Assembly: GCF_004118975.1 (NCBI RefSeq)
Contig: NZ_CP035376.1
Coordinates: forward strand, 2,976,001-3,040,000
Direction: 5' to 3'
DNA length: 64,000 bases
Origin: Luteimonas sp. YGD11-2
GTDB lineage: Bacteria; Pseudomonadota; Gammaproteobacteria; Xanthomonadales; Xanthomonadaceae
Each line of letters opens with the position of its first letter. Position 1 is the stretch's first letter. This document shows positions 52,601-60,008 of the stretch, one piece after another. Both the position numbers and the translations under genes were made by a program. The notes below the pieces were generated by a model, which worked only from the letters and a program-made list of their open reading frames with translations, was not told where the DNA came from and made no database searches.

Positions 52601-53821
52601 ATGGGCCCTGCCGCGCAGATGCCGTTGTCCACCGCTCCGGCGCCGATCGAGGCGCTCGCCATCCGCGCGTATACCGCCACCACCGCACTCGGCCGCGGCC
52701 GCCAGGCCCAGGCCGATGCGCTGTCCGCGCGCCGCGGCGGGCTGCGCCGCAACGACTTCGGCACCGACCCGCTCGACACCTGGATCGGCCGCGTCGATGG
52801 CCTTGAGGACGCCGCGCTGCCGCAGGCACTGGCGGCATGGGAATGCCGCAACAACCGCCTCGCCTGGCTGGCCCTGCAGCAGGACGGGCTGATGGACGCG
52901 GTCGATGCGATCCGCACGCGCCACGGCGCCGGCCGCGTGGCCATCGTCATCGGCACCTCGACCTCCAGCATCGGCGCCACCGAGGAAGCGTATGCACGTG
53001 CGCAGGATGGCCAGGTGCCGGCGGACCTGCAGCGCCCCGCCGTGCACCAGCCGCATTCGCTGGGCGGCTTCGTGCAGGCGGCGACCGGGCTGGCCGGCCC
53101 CTGCATCACCGTGGCCACCGCGTGTTCGTCGAGCGCCAAGGTGTTCGCGCAGGCGGCACGGCTGATCCACGCCGGTATCGCCGATGCGGCGCTGGTCGGT
53201 GGCGTCGACACGCTGTGCGGCAGCGTGCTGTTCGGCTTCAACTCGCTGGGGCTGGTGTCGACGCAGCCGGCGCGCCCGTTCGATCGCGACCGCGACGGCC
53301 TGTCGCTGGGCGAGGCCGGCGGCTTCGCGGTGCTCGAGCGCGATGACGGCGATGCCGCGCTGCGCCTGTGCGGCTATGGCGAATCCAGCGATGCCCACCA
53401 CATGTCCGCGCCGCACCCGGAGGGCCTCGGCGCACGGCTGGCGATGGGCGATGCACTGGCACGCGCCGCGATCGCCCCCGACGCGGTCGGCTATCTCAAC
53501 CTGCACGGCACCGCGACGCCGGCCAACGATGCGGTCGAAGCGCGCGCGATCGCGGCGCTGTTCGGCGAGGGCCTGCATGCGGGCTCCACCAAGGGCTGGA
53601 CCGGCCACACCCTGGGCGCCGCCGGCATCGTCGAGTCGGTGTTCGCGCTGATCGCGCTCGAGGACGGCCTGCTGCCAGGCACCCTCAACAGCACGTCGCC
53701 GGATGCCGCCTGCGGGCCGCAGCTGCGTTTCGACAACGCCCAGCGTCGCATCGACTACGCAATGAACAACTCGTTCGGCTTCGGCGGCAACAACTGCTCG
53801 CTGGTGTTCGGCCGCGCATGA
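52601..53821 (+). CDS. Aryl-polyene beta-ketoacyl-ACP synthase
   Basis: 406 residues, a complete ketosynthase. The catalytic triad is Cys175 in ATACSSSAK, His302 in NLHGTATP and His336 in GHTLGAAG. Position next to a chain-length-factor-like gene and a halogenase-like gene identifies it as the elongating KS of an aryl-polyene pathway, like ApeO. It adds malonyl units to the growing aryl-polyene on an acyl carrier protein. ATG 52601 is used; 52619 is possible. Specificity is inferred from context. Confidence 0.88.
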   Translation: MGPAAQMPLSTAPAPIEALAIRAYTATTALGRGRQAQADALSARRGGLRRNDFGTDPLDTWIGRVDGLEDAALPQALAAWECRNNRLAWLALQQDGLMDAVDAIRTRHGAGRVAIVIGTSTSSIGATEEAYARAQDGQVPADLQRPAVHQPHSLGGFVQAATGLAGPCITVATACSSSAKVFAQAARLIHAGIADAALVGGVDTLCGSVLFGFNSLGLVSTQPARPFDRDRDGLSLGEAGGFAVLERDDGDAALRLCGYGESSDAHHMSAPHPEGLGARLAMGDALARAAIAPDAVGYLNLHGTATPANDAVEARAIAALFGEGLHAGSTKGWTGHTLGAAGIVESVFALIALEDGLLPGTLNSTSPDAACGPQLRFDNAQRRIDYAMNNSFGFGGNNCSLVFGRA

Positions 53822-53876
53822 AGGATGTCTCCGGTTTGATCGCCTCGGTATTCGTCATCGCCGCCCGGTGCGCGCG

Positions 53877-54677
53877 ATGAATCCGCTTGTCGCCCGCATT
53901 GCCGGGGTCGGTTTCTGGGCCAGCGGCCTGCCCTCGTGGGATGCCGCGCAGGCCTTCGTTGCCGACGGCCGCCTGCCGGACAACGCGCCCCGCCGGCCAT
54001 CGCCGGAACTGCTGGCCGCCAACGAACGCCGTCGCGCACCGGAATCGGTGGCGGTGGCGCTGGAGGTCGCGCTCGCGGCCACCCGTGCATCCGGCCGGGA
54101 TCCGGCGACGCTCGCATCGATCTTCGCCTCCGGCCATGGCGATTTCGGCATCACCGGCTACATGTGCGAGACGCTCGCCGACGACCCGCGGTCGATCTCG
54201 CCGATCCGCTTCCACAACTCGGTGCACAACGCCGCCGCGGGCTACTGGACGATCGGTGCCGGCTGCACCGCCACCACCACCGCGATCAGTGCCGGTCCAG
54301 CCACCTTCGCGCAGGGCCTGCTGGAGGCACTCTCGCAGCTGGCGACGGGCACCCCGGCGGTGCTGCTGGTGGCCTACGACGTCGAATCCACTGGCCTGCT
54401 GGGCGCGCTCACGCCGAGCGAACAACTGCTTGGCGGTGCGCTGGTGCTGACGGCTGCAGGCGAAGGCCAGGGCCCGCTGTTGCGTGCCGCGCTGCGCACC
54501 GGCGACACCACGCCGGAGGCACCCGGCCCGCTCGCGCGGCGCTTGCACGGCAACGCGATGGCGCCGATGCTGCCCCTGTTCGATGCACTCGCCGCCGGCG
54601 CCGGCGCCGGACGGGTGATGCTCGATGCCGGCGCGGCACAGGCCCTGGAGGTTGAATTGGAGGGGATGCATGTCTGA
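53877..54677 (+). CDS. Beta-ketoacyl synthase chain-length-factor-like protein
   Basis: 266 residues, about two-thirds the length of a full ketosynthase. It matches the N-terminal half of the fold (FASGHGDFGIT; FHNSVHNAAAGYWTIGAG) and stops before the part that would carry the two catalytic histidines. GCTATTTAIS places Cys130 at the nucleophile elbow. Such proteins (ApeC-like) pair with the active KS to form a heterodimer that sets chain length. The gene follows the KS by 55 bases and overlaps the glycosyltransferase gene by 8. Confidence 0.8.
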   Translation: MNPLVARIAGVGFWASGLPSWDAAQAFVADGRLPDNAPRRPSPELLAANERRRAPESVAVALEVALAATRASGRDPATLASIFASGHGDFGITGYMCETLADDPRSISPIRFHNSVHNAAAGYWTIGAGCTATTTAISAGPATFAQGLLEALSQLATGTPAVLLVAYDVESTGLLGALTPSEQLLGGALVLTAAGEGQGPLLRAALRTGDTTPEAPGPLARRLHGNAMAPMLPLFDALAAGAGAGRVMLDAGAAQALEVELEGMHV

Positions 54678-55500
54678 TCCGGCGCGCCTGCACCGCGGCA
54701 ACGTCGCGGTGGTGATCCCGGCGCTCAACGAGGCACTGCGCATCCGCGAAGTGGTCACCGGCGCACTGGCCGAGTGCGAGCGGGTGATCGTCGTCGACGA
54801 CGGCTCCGACGACGGCACCGCCGACCTCATCGCCGACCTGCCGGTCACCGTGCTGCGCCATCCGCAGCGGCGCGGCAAGGGTGCCAGCCTGCGCGATGGT
54901 TTCGCCGAGGCGCTGCGCCAGGGCGCGCGCGCGGTGTTGACCATGGATGGCGACGGCCAGCATTCGGCTGCCGACATCCCGCGCATGATCGCCTCCGCCA
55001 ACCGCCATCCGGACGCCATCGTCGTCGGTGCGCGCCTGCGCAAGCGCAGCTGCCAGCCCTGGTATCGCCGCCTGGGCAACGACTTCGGCGACTGGGGCAT
55101 CGCCATCGGCTGCGGCTACCGGCTGGTCGATTCGCAGAGCGGCCAGCGCCTGTACCCGGCCGCGGTCTGCGCGTTGCGCGACGTGCCCGGCGAGGGCTTC
55201 GTGTTCGAGGCGCAGATGCTGATCTCCGCCGCGCAGGAACTGGGCATGCGCGTGGTCGCCCTGCCGGTGGAAACCCGCTATGCCGTGGCCGGCTCGGGCG
55301 TGGTGTTCCGCAAGAGCCATTTCCGGCTGTGGCGTGATCTCTACTCGATCACCTCGCACGTGGTCGTGCAGGTGCTCCGCCAGGGCCAGCTGCTGCGCCG
55401 CTACCGCACCACGCGCGCCAACCCGCCGCTGATCGACGATTCCGACACGCTGCCCGACGCCGCGCCGCTGGCCGCAGGGCAGCCCACCCATACCGGATGA
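54670..55500 (+). CDS. Family 2 glycosyltransferase of the pigment cluster
   Basis: 276 residues, a GT-A fold. VAVVIPALNEA opens the nucleotide-sugar domain, VDDGSDDGT follows, and MDGDGQHS gives the DxD metal site. GFVFEAQMLISA is near the acceptor site. There is no membrane helix. Within aryl-polyene clusters such enzymes sit among export and lipid-tailoring genes; a sugar or sugar-lipid transfer that anchors the pigment is likely but unproven. It overlaps both neighbours (8 bases upstream, 4 downstream). Confidence 0.85.
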   Translation: MSDPARLHRGNVAVVIPALNEALRIREVVTGALAECERVIVVDDGSDDGTADLIADLPVTVLRHPQRRGKGASLRDGFAEALRQGARAVLTMDGDGQHSAADIPRMIASANRHPDAIVVGARLRKRSCQPWYRRLGNDFGDWGIAIGCGYRLVDSQSGQRLYPAAVCALRDVPGEGFVFEAQMLISAAQELGMRVVALPVETRYAVAGSGVVFRKSHFRLWRDLYSITSHVVVQVLRQGQLLRRYRTTRANPPLIDDSDTLPDAAPLAAGQPTHTG

Positions 55501-57140
55501 GCATGGACGTGACCGCCTCCACCGATGTGCTGGTGCTCGGAGGCGGCCTTGCCGGGCTCACCGTTGCACTGCAGCTGCGGCAGCAGCACCCCGACCTCGC
55601 CATCACCGTGGTCGAACGGCGCGCGCACCCGCTGCGCGAGGCCGCACACAAGGTCGGCGAATCGACGGTGGAGATCGGCGCGCACTTTCTCGCCGACGTG
55701 CTGGGCCTGCGCGACCATCTCGACGAGGCGCAGATCCGCAAGTTCGGTTTCCGCTTCTTCTTTTCCGACGGCCGCAGCGACATCGACCGCTGCACCGAAC
55801 TGGGCGTCAGCCAGCTGCTGCCGACGCCGTCGTGGCAGATCGACCGCGGCCGCTTCGAGAATTTCCTCGGCGAACGCGCGCGGGCAGCGGGCATCGACTT
55901 CCTCGACGGCGCGGTCGTACGCGCACTCGACATGGGCACGGACGGCGCACGCCATGCGATCACCGTCGACCATGCCGGAACCACCCGCTGCTTCGATGCG
56001 CGCTGGGTGGTGGATGCCAGCGGCCGCGCCGGGTTGCTCAAGCGCAGGTTCGGCCTCGCGCGTGCGAATGCGCATAACGCCAATGCGGTGTGGTGGCGCG
56101 TGGATGGCGTGGTCGACCCCAACGACTGGTCCGACGACCCGGCCTGGCTGGCACGCTGCACGCCGCCCGACCGCTGGCGCTCGACCAACCATATGTGCGG
56201 GCCGGGCTACTGGTTCTGGCTGATCCCGCTGGCCTCGGGCGCGCATTCGCTGGGCATCGTCTGCGACGCCGACATGCACCCGCTCGAGACCATGAACACG
56301 CATGCGAAGGCGATGGACTGGCTGCGCGAGCACCAGCCGCGCGTGGCGGCGTCGCTCGAACGCGAGCAGCACACGCTGCAGGACTTCCTGTTCCTGCGGC
56401 ACTTCTCCTACGACTGCACCCAGGTCTTCAGCGCCGACCGCTGGGCGATCACCGGCGAGGCCGGGCTGTTCCTGGATCCGTTCTATTCCCCCGGCAGCGA
56501 CTTCATCGCGATCGCCAATACCTACATCTGCGACCTGGTCGCCCGGGACCTCCGCGGCGAGCCGTTCGCGGCGTACGCCGAGATCTACCAGCAGATGTAT
56601 TTCTCGTTCTACGCCAACACGCTGACCCTCTACCAGGACCAGTACGCGCTGTTCGGCGATCCGCAGGTAATGCCGGTCAAGGTGATCTGGGACTACACCT
56701 ATTACTGGTCGCTGCTGGCGCCGCTGTTCTTCGCCGGGCGCCTGACCGACATGCGCACGATCGGCCGCCTGCGGCCGGTGTTCACCCGTGCCTCGGCGCT
56801 GAACCTGGCGATGCAGCCACTGCTGCGTGCGTGGGGCGAATGCAATGCGGCCATGGACGAACCGCCGTCGCGGCTGCTCGACCAGGCGCGGATCGACTGG
56901 TTCCACGCATTGAATGGGGCGCTCGGCGAGTCGTCCACGCTCGACGACGATGCGTTCGTGGCGACCATGGAAGCCAATGTCGAACGCATGCGCGTGTTGG
57001 CCGCCGAAATCCTCGGCCGCGCACGCGAGACGCATGCGGACATCGATGCCGGCGAACTGGGAGCCCTGGTGGCCGGTGCCGGTGGCCCGGCACTGCTGGC
57101 GCCGCACTGGTACGGCGCGGCTGCGACCGCCGACGCCTGA
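55497..57140 (+). CDS. FAD-dependent halogenase-like oxidoreductase
   Basis: 547 residues. GGGLAG (15-20) binds FAD. The flavin-halogenase pattern is WFWLIP at 239-244 (WxWxIP), with HKVGEST (Lys52) matching the lysine and GES region of tryptophan halogenases and LFLDPFYSPGSDF (324-336) the PxxSxG region. Xanthomonadins are brominated, so halogenation of the aryl head group is plausible; a monooxygenase or desaturase role is the main alternative. It starts with ATGA overlapping the glycosyltransferase stop, the last gene of the plus-strand operon. Confidence 0.82.
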   Translation: MSMDVTASTDVLVLGGGLAGLTVALQLRQQHPDLAITVVERRAHPLREAAHKVGESTVEIGAHFLADVLGLRDHLDEAQIRKFGFRFFFSDGRSDIDRCTELGVSQLLPTPSWQIDRGRFENFLGERARAAGIDFLDGAVVRALDMGTDGARHAITVDHAGTTRCFDARWVVDASGRAGLLKRRFGLARANAHNANAVWWRVDGVVDPNDWSDDPAWLARCTPPDRWRSTNHMCGPGYWFWLIPLASGAHSLGIVCDADMHPLETMNTHAKAMDWLREHQPRVAASLEREQHTLQDFLFLRHFSYDCTQVFSADRWAITGEAGLFLDPFYSPGSDFIAIANTYICDLVARDLRGEPFAAYAEIYQQMYFSFYANTLTLYQDQYALFGDPQVMPVKVIWDYTYYWSLLAPLFFAGRLTDMRTIGRLRPVFTRASALNLAMQPLLRAWGECNAAMDEPPSRLLDQARIDWFHALNGALGESSTLDDDAFVATMEANVERMRVLAAEILGRARETHADIDAGELGALVAGAGGPALLAPHWYGAAATADA

Positions 57141-57186
57141 CGACCCGCGCGGAGATCGCGCGGGCCCGTCCTATCGCCGCCGTGCG

Positions 57187-57639
57187 TCAGTTGCCCTGTG
57201 CCGCCGGCGGATTGGCGACCCAGATCGCGATGCCGCTGCCGTACTGCTGGCTGGGGCTGATGTTCACGCCGACGCCGGCGCTGCTGAAGCTGCTGCCGCC
57301 GAAGCGGCCTCCACCGGCACCGACACTGACGCCACCACCGCCGGGGCCCTCATCGGCGACACCCTGCAGCAGCACGCCGTTGGCGCCGAGTTTCGCCGCT
57401 TCCTCGCGCAGCCTGCGCAGCACCGAATCGGTCTTGTTCTGCGCGCCATAGGTGAACGCACCCGACTGCGTGCGCAGGACCGCGATCTCCTCGTAGGCGC
57501 CCGGTGGCGGGCCGTGGTAGATGCGCACCTGCGCCGGGTCGATCGGCGCGCGCGGGGTGCCGGTGAGGATGTGGGAAGACGCACAGGCCGCGAGCAGCGA
57601 CACCGCGGCAAGCAGCAGGAGGGTACGCATCGCACGCAT
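57187..57639 (-). CDS. Predicted lipoprotein
   Basis: 150 residues. The start at 57639 has GAGGA 8 bases upstream; a start at 57630 is possible. The signal MRAMRTLLLLAAVSLLAAC ends in a lipobox (LAAC, Cys19). The mature part contains IYHGPPPGAYEEIAVLR and LREEAAKLGANGVLLQGV, a pattern seen in small envelope stress lipoproteins of the RcsF/YbjQ type, followed by a Gly/Ser-rich stretch. It lies between converging pigment operons and may belong to the minus-strand one. Function unknown. Confidence 0.65.
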   Translation of the reverse strand: MRAMRTLLLLAAVSLLAACASSHILTGTPRAPIDPAQVRIYHGPPPGAYEEIAVLRTQSGAFTYGAQNKTDSVLRRLREEAAKLGANGVLLQGVADEGPGGGGVSVGAGGGRFGGSSFSSAGVGVNISPSQQYGSGIAIWVANPPAAQGN

Positions 57640-57713
57640 GGCGGCAGTCCTCGTTGGGTTGCGGCGAGCATGCGCCGCAGCTGCTGAATTCCGCGTGGAG
57701 GTCGCGCCGCCGG

Positions 57714-58463
57714 TCAGCCCATGCCGCCATTGATGCCGATCACCTGGCCGTTGATGTAGCCCGCTTCGTCGCGGCACAGGAAGGCCACCAGCGCTGCAAC
57801 CTCATCCGGCTGGCCGGCGCGTGCGGCAGGGACCAGCTGGCGGATCGTCGCGGGGTCGAAGCTGTCTTCGGCCATCGCCCCGGCGATCACCCCCGGCGCG
57901 ACCACGTTGACGGTGATGCCGCGGCTGGCCATCTCGCGCGCCAGCGAGCGGGTGGCGCCATGCAGGCCGGCCTTGGCCGCGGCGTAGTTGGCCTGCCCGC
58001 GATTACCGAGCACCGCGGCCACGCTGGAGACACTGACCACGCGCCCCCAGCGGGTGCGCGCCATCGGCAGCAGCAGAGGCTGGGTGACGTGGAAGAAGCC
58101 GTGCAGGGACACGTCGACCACCCGCTTCCACTGCGCATCGGTCATCCCCGCCATCGGCGCGTCGTCGTGGATGCCGGCGTTGTTGACCACCACCTGGATT
58201 GGGCCATCTTCCAGCAGTGGTTCGAGGGCAGCGCGGGTGGCATCGCCATCGGCGACGTCGAAGGCGATCGCCTGCGCGCTGCCACCAGCCCCGGCGATGG
58301 TCGCCACCACGGCTTCGGCGCGGCCGATGTTGGCGTTGGCATGCACGATCACGTGCAGGCCATCAGCGGCCAGGCGCCGGCAGATCGCGCCACCGATATC
58401 GCCGCTGCCGCCGGTCACCAGCGCCCGTCGCGGGCTGTTGTTCCTGGGAGTCGCGTTCGTCAT
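57714..58463 (-). CDS. 3-oxoacyl-ACP reductase of the pigment cluster
   Basis: 249 residues, a FabG-like SDR. TGGSGDIGG (17-25) is the cofactor site and NNAG follows. Catalytic Ser146 or Ser147 lies in SVSS, Tyr160 and Lys164 in NYAAAK. It reduces the beta-keto group after each elongation, comparable to ApeQ. The start at 58463 is chosen for fold alignment; 58478 is possible. On the same strand as the dehydratase, it is separated from it by 1.1 kb occupied by composite element copy 3. Confidence 0.85.
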   Translation of the reverse strand: MTNATPRNNSPRRALVTGGSGDIGGAICRRLAADGLHVIVHANANIGRAEAVVATIAGAGGSAQAIAFDVADGDATRAALEPLLEDGPIQVVVNNAGIHDDAPMAGMTDAQWKRVVDVSLHGFFHVTQPLLLPMARTRWGRVVSVSSVAAVLGNRGQANYAAAKAGLHGATRSLAREMASRGITVNVVAPGVIAGAMAEDSFDPATIRQLVPAARAGQPDEVAALVAFLCRDEAGYINGQVIGINGGMG

Positions 58464-58644
58464 GGGCGCATTATCCATGGCTGTGCCGATGCTTCGCGGC
58501 AATGTGCGTAATCCGTGGCGGCACGGGCGACGGTCCCGGCGCGCCGGCCCCTGGACCGATGCGTCGCAATGCGAAGGCGAGTCGCCGAAGCAAGAAAGGT
58601 TCTTGTCCCGATTGAGGGTGTCCATCCCAGCGCGGAGCCGCGCG

Positions 58645-58696
58645 CCCGGAAGCCCGGAAGCCCGGAAGCCGGAAGCCGGAAGCCGGAAGCCGGAAG
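58645..58696. repeat. Octamer/heptamer tandem repeat
   Basis: Three CCCGGAAG units (58645-58668) pass directly into four CCGGAAG units (58669-58696). It lies on the A side of composite copy 3, as a similar run does for copy 2. Confidence 0.9.
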
Positions 58697-58740
58697 CTTG
58701 GAGCCAGAGCCATCGCACAGGCTGGTTGGGGCCGCGGGCC

Positions 58741-58855
58741 GCCCGCCGCGGCCACAGGGGGATGCCCAGCCGGATATCTCCGCGTCCTGCTCCCACATCC
58801 GGCCGCCGGCCGTCCATGGCCGGCTCTGGACATCCCCCTGCGTCCACGGCGGGCC
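58741..58855 (+). repeat. Long hairpin A, copy 3
   Basis: Arms 58741-58769 and 58826-58855 are complementary with a few differences and contain CAGGGGGATG and CATCCCCCTG. The core matches copies 1 and 2. Confidence 0.88.
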
Positions 58856-59098
58856 CCGAGCTGTCGTCGCGTTTCCGGAAGAGATCAACGGCGAAGAACG
58901 TCAGACCGTCGTGCCGGGGCTCCCGGCCTGGCGCCTCTGCCGTCGCTGCCGCCATGGCGCCACTGCCGGCGTTGAGGCCGTGTCGCGCCTGCTGACCTCC
59001 AAGCGGAACTGCCGAACCCATGAGGCGGGCATGTCAGCGCAAGGCGACGCGTGCACCACCGCTGTTGATTTCCGTGCCGGAGCCGGCGGATGCCCGGG

Positions 59099-59215
59099 CC
59101 CGTCGCGTTCACCGGGGGGTGTGCTCCCAGCCGGCCATGGATGGCCGGCGGCCGGCCGTGGTAGCCGGACGCGGACTCCGGCCGGGGGAGCGCACCCCCC
59201 GGTGCGCGCGACGGG
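59099..59215 (+). repeat. Long hairpin B, copy 3
   Basis: The 30-base arms 59099-59128 and 59186-59215 pair with a few differences. The outer end CCCGTCGCG and the CACCGGGGGGTGTGC segment match copy 1. Same total length (117) as copy 1. Confidence 0.9.
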
Positions 59216-59582
59216 CAGCGCGACGCCAAAGGAAGCCCCTAACCGCCGCCCGGCGCTCCAGGACTCCGGCGTTGCGCCACAGCCGTCCCATGGAGATGAG
59301 CGGGAACAACGCCCCCGTGTGCAGGACGGGCGGCGCGCACGGAGTCACTTCAGCCCTACGACGTCCCCCGGAGTGGGGAAGGAACCAGAAGAAGCGACCG
59401 CGATCTTCCTCCCGGGGTGACGCCCGTGCGACCCGCGCCCTTGACCCTCTACCTGTCCGGGCCCCCGAAGCCGTAAGCGAAATGTCGCCCCGCTCGCCAG
59501 CGCGACCAGGGCCATGACAGAACCGTCGCGCGCTCACCGCAAACGCCAGCGCGGCCGTGACGCTCCTACCCACGCCCGGGAT

Positions 59583-60008
59583 TCAACCCAGCATCACCGC
59601 CGCGCGCCCTTCGGCCAGGAGCTGCCCGCCGTGGAGGATGCGGAACGCGTACTGCTGGCTGTCGGTACCTTCGGCCACCGCTTCGGCTTCGCCGATGAGG
59701 TCGCCCTCGAGCGCGTCCACATACGCCACGTGCAGCCTGGTCCCGCGCAACGCCACCAGCATCCCGGGACGCACCGGCAGGCCCGCCGCGCGTCCACGCA
59801 GACCACCGTGTACCGCCATCGCCTGCGCCCCGTATTCGCACAGGTGCACCGCGCGCAGGCCCTGCGCGCCGCGCAGCGGATGGGAAGGATCACGATGCGT
59901 GGCGGTGGCGAGCCGGATGCGGGTGTCGTCCCAGTCGAGCACGCGGTCCCACAGGCACATCGCACCCTGGTGCGGCACCAGGCCCAGCAGCGTGTCGCGA
60001 CCGATCAT
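59583..60008 (-). CDS. Hotdog-fold 3-hydroxyacyl-ACP dehydratase of the pigment cluster
   Basis: 141 residues. LLGLVPHQGAMCLWDRVLDWD (catalytic His13) matches the start of FabZ/FabA-type dehydratases, and a central strand-helix pattern completes the fold; the usual acidic partner in the long helix reads LCEYGAQAMA. ApeP- or ApeI-like dehydratases of aryl-polyene pathways have this form and form heterodimers, so a partner gene is expected outside the window. It overlaps the exporter stop by four bases (ATGA). Confidence 0.8.
   Translation of the reverse strand: MIGRDTLLGLVPHQGAMCLWDRVLDWDDTRIRLATATHRDPSHPLRGAQGLRAVHLCEYGAQAMAVHGGLRGRAAGLPVRPGMLVALRGTRLHVAYVDALEGDLIGEAEAVAEGTDSQQYAFRILHGGQLLAEGRAAVMLG

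Larger units (their letters stand above)
58741..59215 (+). mobile_element. Composite A-B hairpin element, copy 3 (putative non-autonomous element)
   Basis: The cleanest copy: octamer/heptamer run, hairpin A, 243 bp middle, hairpin B, conserved tail. The middle shares long stretches with copy 2, including GGAAGAGATCAACGGCGAAG and CGCTGTTGATTTCCGTGCCG. Insertion here separates two genes of one operon. The element has no transposase. Confidence 0.6.
58464..59582. repeat. Gene-free repeat region inside the pigment operon (copy 3)
   Basis: No credible gene lies between the ketoreductase and dehydratase genes. The stretch contains a tandem octamer/heptamer run (58645-58696), hairpin A (58741-58855), a 243-bp middle, hairpin B (59099-59215), and a tail to about 59370 homologous to the tail of copy 2. 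The rest (59370-59582) shows nothing I can name. The long open frames on both strands are repeat-derived. Confidence 0.85.

Noticed and set aside
58741..59215. Insertion sequence
   Set aside because: No transposase frame and no target-site duplication could be found; it is reported as a putative non-autonomous element only.
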